This document shows, piece after piece, positions 16,235 through 26,423 of a stretch of DNA of 64,000 nt; position 1 is the first letter of the stretch, and every line of letters begins with the position of its first letter. Location: NCBI RefSeq assembly GCF_004745525.1, contig NZ_RKLY01000009.1:1-64000 (forward strand). The letters run 5' to 3'. This DNA comes from Companilactobacillus suantsaicola. Lineage in GTDB: Bacteria > Bacillota > Bacilli > Lactobacillales > Lactobacillaceae. A program made the translations under genes and the position numbers. Under the pieces are notes generated by a model. It did not search any database. It was not told where the DNA came from and saw only the letters and a list, made by a program, of their open reading frames with translations.

Positions 16235-16398
16235 AGATGCCGTCTTACACAACATCTGGGAAATGACTGGAACGCTGTGGGCACAACTTGAAGCTTACGC
16301 AAAGTGCGCGCAATCTTCAAGATTGGCCTTTTTGTAAATGCTAAAGCATTAACAAAAATTTCACGGCTGAGCATTTCCCAGAGCTGTTGCTCCAGACT
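16235..16398 (-). repeat. Structured repeat family A, copy A1
   Basis: Read on the minus strand it begins CTGGAGCAACAGCTCTGGG and ends near AAGACGGCAT. Stem P2 is TTTTTGTTAATGC, loop TTTA, GCATTTACAAAAA. Stem P3 is CTTGAAGATTGCGC with GCGTAAGCTTCAAG. The inner closing helix is GCCGTG with CACAGC. The outer stem P1 is partly decayed compared with the other copies. Confidence 0.9.
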
Positions 16399-16526
16399 GA
16401 ATCCTATTCTTTGCAATTGTTTTGTAAATTCTAAGAAGAGTATGGTGCGTCCATTCAAATTATCCGTTAGATCAGTTCATGGTCCGAGTTTGTTATGATT
16501 TTTTCTTGGTTTGATTGGAGATAAAT

Positions 16527-16570
16527 AAAAAAGCTGACCAATGATATTTTTTCATTAGTACAGCTTTTTT
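16527..16570. terminator. Bidirectional-type terminator downstream of the ABC-F gene
   Basis: AAAAAAGCTG pairs with CAGCTTTTTT, and AATGA pairs with TCATT inside. It would end the minus-strand ABC-F transcript. A diverged second copy lies at 16609-16650, where the outer left arm has been lost. Confidence 0.75.
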
Positions 16571-16675
16571 AGTATATATTTATTTTAGTTCGGTTATAAA
16601 ATTAAAAAATTTTGCTAATGATATTTCGCATTAATACAGCTTTATTATTTTTTGAATCAAGTGAAATCAAGTATA

Positions 16676-16706
16676 GAACCAGGGCTTGTGTGGAAGACGG
16701 CATTTA
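16676..16706 (-). repeat. Relic of the 3' end of family A
   Basis: The plus strand reads GGGCTTGTGTGGAAGACGGCAT, which matches the 3' tail (TTGTCACGGAAGACGGCAT) of the full elements. No other part is recognisable. The matching tail is on the plus strand; the entry is placed beside the minus-strand ABC-F gene end. Confidence 0.35.
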
Positions 16707-16714
16707 AAGTGTTA

Positions 16715-18625
16715 TTAATCAGTAAAATCTTCTAATTCAATTGATTTCTCAGTCCATTGTTCTTCGATTTTATCTTGTTGTTGCTTGTTTTCGTCGAGTT
16801 CTTTTTGTAGATCAGCTAACTTGCTATAAGAAGTTAAATTCTCTTCTTTGGTCATTTCTTTTTGGATAGCTGAATTCTTGTCTTCTAGGTCAGAAATTTG
16901 TTTCTCTAGGCTTTCAACTTCACGACGTAGTTTACGTTCTTGTTTTTGTTGTTCCTTAGATTGTTGGTATTCGACTTTCTTTTCACTAACGACATTCTTT
17001 TGAGCGACTTCTTCGACTGGTTTGTCGGTTGTCTTCTCCAAATAGTAGTCGTAGTCACCAAGATAGATTTTACTGCCATGAGAGCCGATGTCAACGATTC
17101 TATCGGCTAGTGTGTTCAGCAGGTAACGATCATGGGAAACGAACAGGACGGTCCCTTCAAAGCTCTTTAAGGCATCTTCTAGGACTTCCTTACTGTCGAT
17201 ATCCAAATGGTTAGTCGGTTCGTCCATTACTAAGAAGTTATCGTGTTCCATCGCTAGTTTAGTTAACGTCAAACGAGCTTTTTCACCACCAGAGAGGCCG
17301 ACAACTGGTTTTAGAACATCGTCGCCACTGAATAGGAAAGCTCCCAGCATGTTACGGATGACTTGCTCATCTAGGCGAGGGTAGAGATCCCAAATTTCGT
17401 GAAGGACATCTTTTTTAGGATCGAGGTTGTTGAGGTTTTGGTCGTAGTAGCCGACTTGTACGTTGGCCCCGAAGCGTGATTGCCCTTTAATGAAGGGAAT
17501 CTGGCCCAAAATTGACTTTAGAAAGGTTGATTTACCAATTCCGTTAGGACCGATAATACCGACACGTTCGCCTTTTTTAACGTCTAAGTTGATGGGCTCT
17601 GACATGATCTGGTCGTCATAGCCGATAGCGGCGTCACTGACATTTAAAACGTCGTTGCCACTTTCCTTATCAATTTGGAAGTTAAAATGAACGGATCCTT
17701 GGTCACTGTCAGGTCGGTCTAAAACATCCATATGTTCGAGTTTCTTCCGACGGCTTTGAGCCATCTTGGTTGTTGAAGCGCGGACGATATTTTTTTGAAT
17801 GTATTCTTCGGTTTTCTTGATCTCGGCTTGTTGCTCTTCATAATGTTTCCAAGCAACTTCTTGATTTTTCTTCTTTTCTTGTAAGTAGAAAGTATAGTTA
17901 CCAGAGTAATGCGTGGAAGAGTGATGGTTGATTTCGACGATTTCGGTAACTACTTTGTCCAAGAAGTACTGATCATGGGAAACGATGACCAAGGCTCCGC
18001 GATAGTTCTTCAAATAACCTTCCAGCCACTCGACGGTGTTGATGTCCAGATGGTTAGTTGGTTCATCTAGTAGCAAAATGTCGTGATGTTCCAAAAGCAT
18101 CTTCGCCATTGCCAAACGTGAACGTTCACCACCAGAAAGAGTTGAAATTTGGTCTTGCCAAACGTCTTCATCAAAGCCAAATCCTTTGAGGACACTGCGA
18201 ATTTCGGATTGATAACCATAACCATTTTCCGAACGGAAGGTATTTTGCAATTGGTCATATTGTTTTAAGATGTCGTCGTAGTCTTGAACATTTGGATTAG
18301 CGAGCTTTTCCTCAAGAGCACGCATCTTTTTTTCTTGAACTTTTAAATAGTCAAAAACTTTTTCCATCTCATCGAAAATTTTATTTTCACTATTTAAGCC
18401 GGAATCCTGAGCCAGATAACCGATATTGGTATCTTTTTTCAGGGCAATATTTCCGCTAGTGTAACTTTCTTGGTCGGAAATAATTTTTAAAAGAGTGGAT
18501 TTTCCAACTCCATTACGTCCAACTAAGCCAATACGGCTGTTGTCTTGGACTTCGAAGCTAACATTTTCAAAGAGGCGCTTCGTACCAAAATTTTTTGTGA
18601 TATTCTGTGCTTGTAATAAAATCAT
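16715..18625 (-). CDS. ABC-F family ATP-binding protein (YdiF-like)
   Basis: Cytosolic ABC-F protein with two ATPase domains and no membrane domain. Family members act on the ribosome. Domain 1 has Walker A GRNGVGKST (residues 36-44) and signature LSGGERSRLAMAK. Domain 2 has GPNGIGKST and LSGGEKARLTLTK. The linker between them is rich in K and Q (the P-site tRNA-interaction motif region). A C-terminal charged coiled coil of about 90 residues matches the YdiF/Uup length (636 aa). It is divergent from rex, as ydiF is next to rex in Bacillus, which supports the subtype. An antibiotic-resistance role is not indicated. Confidence 0.9.
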   Translation of the reverse strand: MILLQAQNITKNFGTKRLFENVSFEVQDNSRIGLVGRNGVGKSTLLKIISDQESYTSGNIALKKDTNIGYLAQDSGLNSENKIFDEMEKVFDYLKVQEKKMRALEEKLANPNVQDYDDILKQYDQLQNTFRSENGYGYQSEIRSVLKGFGFDEDVWQDQISTLSGGERSRLAMAKMLLEHHDILLLDEPTNHLDINTVEWLEGYLKNYRGALVIVSHDQYFLDKVVTEIVEINHHSSTHYSGNYTFYLQEKKKNQEVAWKHYEEQQAEIKKTEEYIQKNIVRASTTKMAQSRRKKLEHMDVLDRPDSDQGSVHFNFQIDKESGNDVLNVSDAAIGYDDQIMSEPINLDVKKGERVGIIGPNGIGKSTFLKSILGQIPFIKGQSRFGANVQVGYYDQNLNNLDPKKDVLHEIWDLYPRLDEQVIRNMLGAFLFSGDDVLKPVVGLSGGEKARLTLTKLAMEHDNFLVMDEPTNHLDIDSKEVLEDALKSFEGTVLFVSHDRYLLNTLADRIVDIGSHGSKIYLGDYDYYLEKTTDKPVEEVAQKNVVSEKKVEYQQSKEQQKQERKLRREVESLEKQISDLEDKNSAIQKEMTKEENLTSYSKLADLQKELDENKQQQDKIEEQWTEKSIELEDFTD

Positions 18626-18760
18626 TTGAAACTCCTTTACGTATTCACAATTTTATCATTATTTAATAATTTATGTCTTTATAGGTTTAACGTATTGCGT
18701 TTTTATGGATTTTTATTTAGTATAAATGTTAGTGAAATGACACACATATGGTGGTAAATT

Positions 18761-19393
18761 ATGACAAAAACAACAGTTCCAAACGCAACAATAAAGCGTT
18801 TACCAATATATTATCGGTACTTCCAATTTTTAAAGGATGAAGGTACAAAAAAAATCTCTTCTGGAGAATTATCCGAAGGGGTTAAGATAGATAGTGCTAC
18901 AATTAGACGTGACTTCTCATATCTAGGAGCACTAGGAAAACGTGGTTATGGCTACGATGTTAACGATTTAGTAGCTTTCTTTAAGAAGCTCTTGAATCAA
19001 GATAAGCGTACCAACGTAGCCTTAATTGGTGTAGGTAATTTAGGTAACGCCTTATTAAATTATAACTTTTCTCGGACGAATAATGTTCGAATTGCCGCAG
19101 CTTTTGATATAAATAAGGAAATTGTTGGCACAGTTAAGAGTGGAGTTCCGGTTTACGACATTAGTGAATTAAAGGAACAACTCCATTTACAACAGATTGA
19201 CGTCTGCATTTTAACTGTTTCTTCAAATGCGGCCCAAACGACAGCTGACTTGTTGGCCGATGCTGGAGTTCGTGGGGTATTAAACTTCACGCCAGTTATC
19301 ATCAACGTTCCAAGCAGCATTCGAGTTCATTATGTTGATTTGGCGAATGAGTTACAAACACTGATCTTCTTCTTAGACCGTGATAAGTCATAA
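18761..19393 (+). CDS. rex: Redox-sensing transcriptional repressor Rex
   Basis: NADH-responsive repressor of fermentation and anaerobic genes. The 210-aa protein has an N-terminal winged helix (about residues 1-80, with SGELSEGVKIDSATIRRDFSY) and a Rossmann domain with the NAD-binding GVGNLGNALLNY (residues 89-100). The C-terminal swapped helix ends NELQTLIFFLDR. It is transcribed away from the ABC-F gene. I saw no convincing Rex operator in the shared promoter region. Confidence 0.95.
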   Translation: MTKTTVPNATIKRLPIYYRYFQFLKDEGTKKISSGELSEGVKIDSATIRRDFSYLGALGKRGYGYDVNDLVAFFKKLLNQDKRTNVALIGVGNLGNALLNYNFSRTNNVRIAAAFDINKEIVGTVKSGVPVYDISELKEQLHLQQIDVCILTVSSNAAQTTADLLADAGVRGVLNFTPVIINVPSSIRVHYVDLANELQTLIFFLDRDKS

Positions 19394-19449
19394 ACAGAGG
19401 ACCAAGAGCAAGAATAAAATAATAATAATTTTTTGGGGGAAATTACATT

Positions 19450-20418
19450 ATGAGTGAACCATTATTTCTTGAGCCAGTATTCCACGAAAAGATTTGGGGT
19501 GGAAGAAAGCTAGAAACTAAGTTTGATTACAACATTCCTGATGGAACTATCGGTGAATGCTGGGCTATTTCAGGACATCCAAACGGACCAACTAAAGTCC
19601 AAAACGGTGAATTTGCTGGTCAATACGTTAACGATTTGTGGAAGAGTCACAAAGAACTATTCGGTAATCCAAAGGGCAAAGTTTTCCCACTTCTAACAAA
19701 GATTTTGGATGCCGAAGCTAGTTTGTCAGTTCAAGTTCATCCCGACAACGAATATGCCGAAAAGCACGAACATGAATTAGGTAAGACAGAATGCTGGTAC
19801 ATCATCGATGCTGAACCAGGTTCATACTTGATTTATGGTCACAATGCTAAGAACAAAGCTGAACTTGATAAAATGATCGAATCAGGCGACTGGGATCATC
19901 TTTTGAGAAAGGTTCCCGTTAAGACTGGTGAATTCTACTATGTACCAAGTGGAACAGTTCATGCCTTGAATAAAGGTATCATGGCTTTGGAAACTCAACA
20001 AAGTAGTGACACAACTTATCGCTTGTACGACTATGATCGTGTTGACAAGACAACTGGTAAGAAACGTGATCTTCACATCAAACAATCAGAAGACACAATT
20101 GCCGTGCCACACAAAGATCCAAAACTAAACATCGAATCAAAAGAAGTTGGTAAGAACAAGTTTACTACCTTTGTTCAACCACCAGTCTCACCATTCTTCT
20201 CTGTATATCACTGGGAAATCAAAGAACCAGTTGAATTGCACCACCAAATTGGTAAGTATACTTTGATATCAGTTATCAATGGCTCTGGTAAGATCACCGT
20301 TGATGGCAAAGATTATGATTTGAAGAAAGGTGTCCATTTGATTGTTCCTGCTACAGTTGATAGCTGGAAGTTAGATGGCGACCTCGATATTATCGCTTCC
20401 GAATCTGGAGAAGATTAA
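19450..20418 (+). CDS. manA: Mannose-6-phosphate isomerase, class I
   Basis: Interconverts mannose-6-phosphate and fructose-6-phosphate using zinc. The 322-aa cupin protein has the class I Firmicutes layout. KIWGGRKL is near the N-terminus. The metal-site segment SVQVHPDNEYA and then GKTECWYI lie near residues 95-120. GTVHALNKGI carries the third histidine near residue 174. TGGGGGAAATT stands before the ATG. It is followed by a terminator and appears to be transcribed alone or with rex. Confidence 0.95.
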   Translation: MSEPLFLEPVFHEKIWGGRKLETKFDYNIPDGTIGECWAISGHPNGPTKVQNGEFAGQYVNDLWKSHKELFGNPKGKVFPLLTKILDAEASLSVQVHPDNEYAEKHEHELGKTECWYIIDAEPGSYLIYGHNAKNKAELDKMIESGDWDHLLRKVPVKTGEFYYVPSGTVHALNKGIMALETQQSSDTTYRLYDYDRVDKTTGKKRDLHIKQSEDTIAVPHKDPKLNIESKEVGKNKFTTFVQPPVSPFFSVYHWEIKEPVELHHQIGKYTLISVINGSGKITVDGKDYDLKKGVHLIVPATVDSWKLDGDLDIIASESGED

Positions 20419-20441
20419 AAATAATTAATACAGATTGTCAT

Positions 20442-20487
20442 AATACGAAATGTCCGTTTGAAAAAACCGGATGTTCCGTATTTTTTT
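20442..20487 (+). terminator. Terminator after manA
   Basis: AATACG...TCCG pairs with CGGA...CGTATT and is followed by seven T. Confidence 0.8.
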
Positions 20488-20614
20488 GTGGAAAATTTAA
20501 TCAAATATAGAACAAAAATAAGTGTCACGCCTAGAAATGTTCGTGTCTGATAACGTTTTAAGAAAGTTTCTAACTTGGAACCGCTATCTATTTCATTTTT
20601 CCAAAAAAATCTTC

Positions 20615-20620
20615 TATAAT
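20615..20620 (+). promoter_or_regulatory. -10 box for the symporter gene
   Basis: A perfect TATAAT lies 33 nt before the GTG start. The -35 region is only AT-rich (TTCATTTTTCC near 20591-20601), so the promoter may be weak or activator-dependent. Confidence 0.5.
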
Positions 20621-20653
20621 TAGAACTATGTTATCGACAAAGGGGTAAGAAAA

Positions 20654-21934
20654 GTGCAACGACGAAAGTTTTTTCGTGTCAGCCTCGGTTGGCAAATTAT
20701 AATCGGTCTGATTTTAGGTATTGTCCTAGGACAGCTATTTTATCAAAATAAGGCCGCTATTCAAGTAATGCAGAACATTGGGACGATGTTTATCTCAATG
20801 ATTCAGATGATTGTTTTACCAATTGTCATTTCCTGTTTGACAGTTGGGATTGCAAATATGGGTGATATCAAAAAACTTGGTCGAATCGGTCTGAAGACGC
20901 TAGTTTATTTCGAAATTATGACAACAATAGCGATTATTATCGGTATTATTGTTGCTAATGTTACTCATCCCGGTACCTATATTGACATTCATAGTCTAAA
21001 AGGTTCGGATATTAGTCAATATACAGCGACAGCAAAGAACGCCAAACATTCGGGTATTTGGTCGATCCTAATGAGTATCATTCCAACCAATATCTTTGAA
21101 TCACTTGGAAAAGGTGATATGTTACCAATTATCTTCTTCTCCGTATTGTTCGGATTAGGAACAGCCTCAATTGGCAAGCAAGGTAAGATCATCACTGATG
21201 TTTTAAACGCCGTTGCCAATGTTATGTTTAAAGTAACTAATTGGGTCATGCGACTAGCTCCAATTGGTGTCTGTGCTTTAATTGGTGTCACGGTTGGAGA
21301 AATGGGTTTTGGTTCCCTTAAACCATTGTTATTATTCATTGTGATTGCCTATGCAACAATGGCGTTTTTCGTCTTTGTCGTTATGGCCGGAGTGGGACAT
21401 TTGTTCCATGTGAGATTTTATGAAATGTTTCGAATTATTGAAAATGAAGTTACCTTAGCTTTTACAACTGCTAGTTCAGAAGCAGCTTTGCCTAAGATGA
21501 TGGAAAAAATGCAAAAGTATGGTGCATCAAAAGGAATCGTTTCTTTCGTTATTCCGACTGGCTATACTTTTAACCTTGATGGTTCAGCAATCTATCAATC
21601 TTTAGCAGCTTTATTTTTAGCTCAAGCCTACAATATTCACTTGAGTTTAGGGCAACAAATTACCCTTGTGGTAGTTTTGATGTTAACATCTAAGGGGATG
21701 GCCGGAGTACCAGGAGCCTCATTTGTTGTGCTACTAGCCACAGTATCAACGATAGGTGTGCCAATGCAGGGATTGACCTTCATCGCTGGTATCGACCGTC
21801 TCGTAGATATGGGACGTACCGCAGTAAACGTTGTCGGTAATTCACTAGCAACGATCATTATTGCTAAGAGTGAAAAGGAATTCGATGAGGACAAACGAGA
21901 AAAGTACGTTGCATCCTACACACGTGGTGATTAA
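20654..21934 (+). CDS. Dicarboxylate/amino acid:cation symporter (DAACS family)
   Basis: Secondary transporter of the glutamate/aspartate/dicarboxylate family with eight membrane segments and two re-entrant loops. The 426-aa protein shows HP1 with the serine-rich FTTASSEAALPKMM (about residues 272-285). TM7 has the NLDGSAIYQSLAALF signature (about 304-318), and HP2 has SKGMAGVPGASFVVL. MGRTAVNVVGN in TM8 holds the substrate-binding D/R-N region. The start is GTG 20654, preceded by AGGGGTAAG. The substrate (glutamate, aspartate or a dicarboxylate) cannot be decided. Confidence 0.9.
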   Translation: MQRRKFFRVSLGWQIIIGLILGIVLGQLFYQNKAAIQVMQNIGTMFISMIQMIVLPIVISCLTVGIANMGDIKKLGRIGLKTLVYFEIMTTIAIIIGIIVANVTHPGTYIDIHSLKGSDISQYTATAKNAKHSGIWSILMSIIPTNIFESLGKGDMLPIIFFSVLFGLGTASIGKQGKIITDVLNAVANVMFKVTNWVMRLAPIGVCALIGVTVGEMGFGSLKPLLLFIVIAYATMAFFVFVVMAGVGHLFHVRFYEMFRIIENEVTLAFTTASSEAALPKMMEKMQKYGASKGIVSFVIPTGYTFNLDGSAIYQSLAALFLAQAYNIHLSLGQQITLVVVLMLTSKGMAGVPGASFVVLLATVSTIGVPMQGLTFIAGIDRLVDMGRTAVNVVGNSLATIIIAKSEKEFDEDKREKYVASYTRGD

Positions 21935-21967
21935 GCCCCGTGTAGAGTAGAACAATTTAAACACACG

Positions 21968-22013
21968 AAAAGCAGCTTATCAATTATTTATTTAATTGGT
22001 AGGCTGTTTTTTT
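21968..22013. terminator. Bidirectional terminator between symporter and SDR genes
   Basis: CAGCTTATCAATT (21973-21985) pairs with AATTGGTAGGCTG (21994-22006), with A and T runs on both sides. It can serve both convergent genes. Confidence 0.85.
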
Positions 22014-22749
22014 ATTTTTGAATAGTCGGGCGAATAACGATTTCGTTCATAGTCGTATCTTCAGGAGCGTCGATGGCAAAAGCAATCGTGTTGGCAATTC
22101 GGTCAGCACCGATGGCATAATCTTTATAAAACTGATCTAGTTGTGCTTTAGTTTCGGGATCTTTTACGTGTTCTGTCAATTCAGTTGCGACGGCACCAGG
22201 TGAGATTACGGTGACACGAATATTACTTTTAGCCGCAGCTTCTTCTTGACGCAAACCTTCACTAATAGCTCTCACAGCAAATTTAGTTGCGGAGTAGACG
22301 CCAGAACCAATACTGATGGCATGACCAGCGACAGAAGCAAGGTTGATGATCTGACCACTTTTTTGTTTACGCATGATTGGCAAAACGGCAGCGATTCCGT
22401 AAAGGGTTCCTTTGATATTTACATCGATCATTTTGTCCCATTCTTCAATTCGACCTTTAATGAATTCTGAACGAGGCATCAAACCAGCATTGTTGATCCA
22501 AACGTCGATTCGACCATACTCAGACACAGCTTTTTTAGCTAATTCTTGAACCTGAGCTTGATCGGTAACGTCAGTTTGCACGGCAATCGCTGAGCCATTT
22601 TCTTGCTGGATCTCAGTAGCAATCTTTTGGAGACGTTTCTTTCTTCTGGCGGCTAAGACAATTTTATTATTTTTTGTAGCCAATAATTTTGCACAAGCAG
22701 CACCGATACCACTAGAGGCACCAGTGATGACAATAACTTTCTCAGACAT
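22012..22749 (-). CDS. SDR-family NADP-dependent oxidoreductase
   Basis: Classical short-chain dehydrogenase/reductase of 245 aa with a Rossmann fold. TGASSGIG (residues 8-15) is the cofactor loop. RRKKR following strand 2 suggests NADP preference. NNAG lies near residue 86, and the catalytic Y-x3-K is in YSATK near residue 155. The substrate is unknown. Its ribosome binding site lies within the terminator-like hairpin of the upstream CPBP gene. Confidence 0.9.
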   Translation of the reverse strand: MSEKVIVITGASSGIGAACAKLLATKNNKIVLAARRKKRLQKIATEIQQENGSAIAVQTDVTDQAQVQELAKKAVSEYGRIDVWINNAGLMPRSEFIKGRIEEWDKMIDVNIKGTLYGIAAVLPIMRKQKSGQIINLASVAGHAISIGSGVYSATKFAVRAISEGLRQEEAAAKSNIRVTVISPGAVATELTEHVKDPETKAQLDQFYKDYAIGADRIANTIAFAIDAPEDTTMNEIVIRPTIQK

Positions 22750-22750
22750 A

Positions 22751-22790
22751 AAAAAATCTCCCTTGAATTTATATTTTCAAAGGAGATTTT
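22751..22790 (-). terminator. Hairpin with T run that overlaps the SDR ribosome binding site
   Basis: On the minus strand AAAATCTCC...TTGAA pairs with TTCAA...GGAGATTTT and is followed directly by seven T and then the SDR ATG. It looks like the intrinsic terminator of the CPBP gene. Its 3' arm also supplies the GGGAG that serves as the SDR ribosome binding site. Confidence 0.65.
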
Positions 22791-22838
22791 AGTTCATAAA
22801 TGAGTTGATAGTTAGTTTATAAGTTTTACAATTTGGCA

Positions 22839-23465
22839 TTACCGCATCGACAAAGTCAAAACGATAGCGTTCATCAGGATGTGGCTACCGGCACTAGCAT
22901 AAATATTTTCAGATTTGTAATAAATAAATGAAAACCATAGTCCCATTGCGACATAAACTAGAAATCTTGTATCCTGATGCATGAAAGCGAATAAGAACGC
23001 TGAGATGATTGCCGCAATATAAATATTTGTCGGTTTGATCAAGTTACCAAAGAACAATCGACGAAAGACGATTTCTTCCATGATTGGCGCACAGATCAAT
23101 ACGTAGATGAAATAGTAGGGATAAGTTTTGACCATCAACAATAATTGCATCGTGTTTTGGGAATGAGTACTAGTGTGGAAAATCAGCTGGTCAATGAAGC
23201 CAATCCCGTATTGCAAAACGATTGCCCCGATGGTTCCTAAGATGACCCATTGGAGATTGTGATTTAAGTCAGTAGTTTTTTCAAAATTGAATTTCTGGTC
23301 TTTTTTGACTAAGTACATCATAATTCCGGTGGCTAAAATTGCTCCCAAAGTTAATAGGACAAAATACAGACTGCCAGTCACTTGCAGCATGTTTAAAACT
23401 GATCCTAGTAACAACAACAGGATGTAAGTTAGTAATGTAAAAAATTGATTTTTTGGAAATGCCAT
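22839..23465 (-). CDS. CPBP-family intramembrane metalloprotease (Abi/CAAX-like)
   Basis: A 208-aa membrane protein with about six hydrophobic segments and the CPBP motifs. E-E-x3-R-x2-F appears as MEEIVFRRLFFG, with FxxxH later (FLFAFMHQD) and a third conserved region near the C-terminus. Family members include CAAX-type proteases and bacteriocin self-immunity proteins; the substrate here is unknown. ATG 23465 is preferred to an upstream in-frame start because AAGGAG lies just before it. It is divergent from groES. Confidence 0.85.
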   Translation of the reverse strand: MAFPKNQFFTLLTYILLLLLGSVLNMLQVTGSLYFVLLTLGAILATGIMMYLVKKDQKFNFEKTTDLNHNLQWVILGTIGAIVLQYGIGFIDQLIFHTSTHSQNTMQLLLMVKTYPYYFIYVLICAPIMEEIVFRRLFFGNLIKPTNIYIAAIISAFLFAFMHQDTRFLVYVAMGLWFSFIYYKSENIYASAGSHILMNAIVLTLSMR

Positions 23466-23496
23466 GATAACTCCTTTAATTTTTAGAGGTAAATAC

Positions 23497-23524
23497 TTGC
23501 ATGTTTTCAATAAAATGTTAATAT
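23497..23524 (+). promoter_or_regulatory. groESL promoter
   Basis: TTGCAT (23497-23502) and TAATAT (23519-23524) are separated by 16 nt. Transcription would begin near 23531, placing the CIRCE operator at the very 5' end of the transcript. Confidence 0.75.
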
Positions 23525-23535
23525 AAAACTTGTGA

Positions 23536-23562
23536 TTAGCACAAGAGATGTTCGAGTGCTAA
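23536..23562 (+). promoter_or_regulatory. CIRCE operator (HrcA binding site)
   Basis: A 9-9-9 inverted repeat, TTAGCACAA, then nine bases, then GAGTGCTAA. The right arm fits the CIRCE consensus exactly. The left arm differs from TTAGCACTC in its last two bases. HrcA repression that is lifted by heat shock is expected. Confidence 0.93.
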
Positions 23563-23608
23563 AGATAAAAATAAAAACAGAAAAAAATAATAATCGGAGG
23601 GATTTAAA

Positions 23609-23893
23609 TTGTTAAAACCACTTGGAGATAGAGTAATTGTAACAGTCGATAAAGAAGAAGAAAAGACAGTCGGCGGTATTGTTTTAGCAAATAATGCTAA
23701 GGAAAAGCCTCAAACAGCTGAAGTTGTTGCTGTAGGTGATGGCTTAGTTACTGACGATGGAAAGAAATTGCCTATGAGCGTTAAAAAAGGTGATAAGATT
23801 CTATTTGATAAATACTCAGGCTCAACAGTTAAGTATGAAGACAGTGAATATTTAATCCTTCATGAAAAAGATATCATGGCTATCGTTGAATAA
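23609..23893 (+). CDS. groES: Co-chaperonin GroES
   Basis: Seven-subunit lid of the GroEL folding chamber. The 94-aa protein begins [20 protein letters not shown]. It has the mobile loop [18 protein letters not shown] (residues 18-35), where the I-V-L hydrophobic triad binds GroEL, and ends [10 protein letters not shown]. The start codon is TTG with a strong CGGAGGGAT upstream. It forms the heat-shock operon groESL with the next gene. Confidence 0.97.
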   Translation: MLKPLGDRVIVTVDKEEEKTVGGIVLANNAKEKPQTAEVVAVGDGLVTDDGKKLPMSVKKGDKILFDKYSGSTVKYEDSEYLILHEKDIMAIVE

Positions 23894-23943
23894 TTTTTAA
23901 AAATAAATTTTTGATCAATTATGAAATAATTTACGGAGTGTGA

Positions 23944-25586
<1,643 letters not shown>

Positions 25587-25587
<1 letters not shown>

Positions 25588-25711
25588 AGAGTGAAACAAG
25601 CCTGCTTAGACTCAGACAGATAGCCTAATTTCACGAATTGCACACCGGGCTTGTGTGTGATTTGGGAAATGTAGCTATATGGCTGAGTCTGGCTTGTGCA
25701 ACTCGTTTCAA
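25587..25711 (+). repeat. Structured repeat family B, copy B1 (groEL 3' UTR)
   Basis: It begins GAGAGTGAAACAAG at the last base of the groEL stop codon. Nested stems are ACAAGCC/GGCTTGT, AGACTCAG/CTGAGTCT, GATAGC/GCTATA and AATTGCACAC/GTGTGTGATT. It ends CTTGTGCAACTCGTTTCAA. The stems differ from copy B2, but the unpaired segments match. A second start motif, GAGAGTGGGACAG, at 25715-25727 suggests a truncated neighbour. Confidence 0.85.
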
Positions 25712-25764
25712 CTAGAGAGTGGGACAGGACATGGTCAACTCTCGAGCATTAAGGCAAATATAAT

Positions 25765-25797
25765 AAAAAAGCGCTGGTATTTTACTAGCGCTTTTTT
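25765..25797 (+). terminator. Terminator of the groESL operon
   Basis: AAAAAAGCGCTGGT pairs with ACTAGCGCTTTTTT. It lies downstream of B1, so B1 is transcribed with groEL. Confidence 0.9.
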
Positions 25798-25854
25798 CAT
25801 GCTCTGAAAAAGTATAGAATTAAACATTGTTAGAAAAATTGAAAAGAGAAACAT

Positions 25855-26418
25855 ATGGATAAAATAGAATTTGGTCGCAAGATCAATTATGTACCGGCGC
25901 TAATCAGTTGTGTGATAGGGATCGTCGTCGGTATCGGGATACAAATTTTTACTAAAATAACTTTGTTAGCAGTAATTCTAGCGATAACTGCTTTGGTCGT
26001 CGTGGCTTTGTTATTTACGCGTAGTATGTATGATTTCTTTGGGCACTGGGAAATTGATTCTGAGGGGATTCAAAATACCGATTACCAAAATTTTAATGTG
26101 CGGTTTCAGGCGGTATTATTTCCGTTCAGTGAGAGTCGGGTGCGATTTAAGTTTGATGAGATTAAGAGTATGACTGTGATTGTTGGTAAGGATATGAATG
26201 CTCCGTCGAATATTTTAGGTGGTTCATTTTATGCTCCTAAGAAAATCATGTTTCATTTGCCAACGCCGTATTATCTGGAAGTTAACTTAAAAGATGGCCG
26301 GCAAGTTAATTTGGATTTATCGGCTGACTGGGATGATACTGAAGTTATTGGTTATATTGTTGATTTTATTGGTTCAGAAGCTGGAATTGATGTTGGGATG
26401 ATTAAGCAATCAAATTAG
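25855..26418 (+). CDS. Small membrane protein of unknown function
   Basis: A 187-aa protein without a recognised family. Two adjacent hydrophobic segments (about residues 13-31 and 35-53) are followed by a hydrophilic C-terminal region of about 130 residues that is probably cytosolic. That region is rich in beta-type alternation (WEIDSEGIQN, RVRFKFDEIKSMTVIVG, YYLEVNLKDGRQVNLDLS), reminiscent of PH-like domains in bacterial membrane proteins. A short GAGAAAC precedes the ATG. It is a single gene between terminators. The PH-like reading is inference. Confidence 0.7.
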   Translation: MDKIEFGRKINYVPALISCVIGIVVGIGIQIFTKITLLAVILAITALVVVALLFTRSMYDFFGHWEIDSEGIQNTDYQNFNVRFQAVLFPFSESRVRFKFDEIKSMTVIVGKDMNAPSNILGGSFYAPKKIMFHLPTPYYLEVNLKDGRQVNLDLSADWDDTEVIGYIVDFIGSEAGIDVGMIKQSN

Positions 26419-26423
26419 AGCGT

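Larger units (their letters stand above)
16132..16714. other. 583-bp intergenic region with repeats and hairpins
   Basis: It lies between the starts of DUF368 transcription and the end of the ABC-F gene. It holds a full family A element (16235-16398), a strong terminator hairpin (16527-16570), a degenerate copy of that hairpin (16609-16650) and a family A 3' relic (16676-16706). No supported gene is present. Short open frames here lie within the palindrome. Confidence 0.7.

Noticed and set aside
16180-16498. Open frames on both strands in the 16.2-kb intergenic region, with similar ones at 53436-53618 and 58984-59256
   Set aside because: They fall within the family A palindromes, are not conserved as proteins between copies and have no suitable start signals.
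20560-20585. Catabolite-repression site TGATAACGTTTTAA upstream of the symporter gene, and AACGCTTTC near 43000
   Set aside because: Both have two or more mismatches to the cre consensus and are not placed convincingly.
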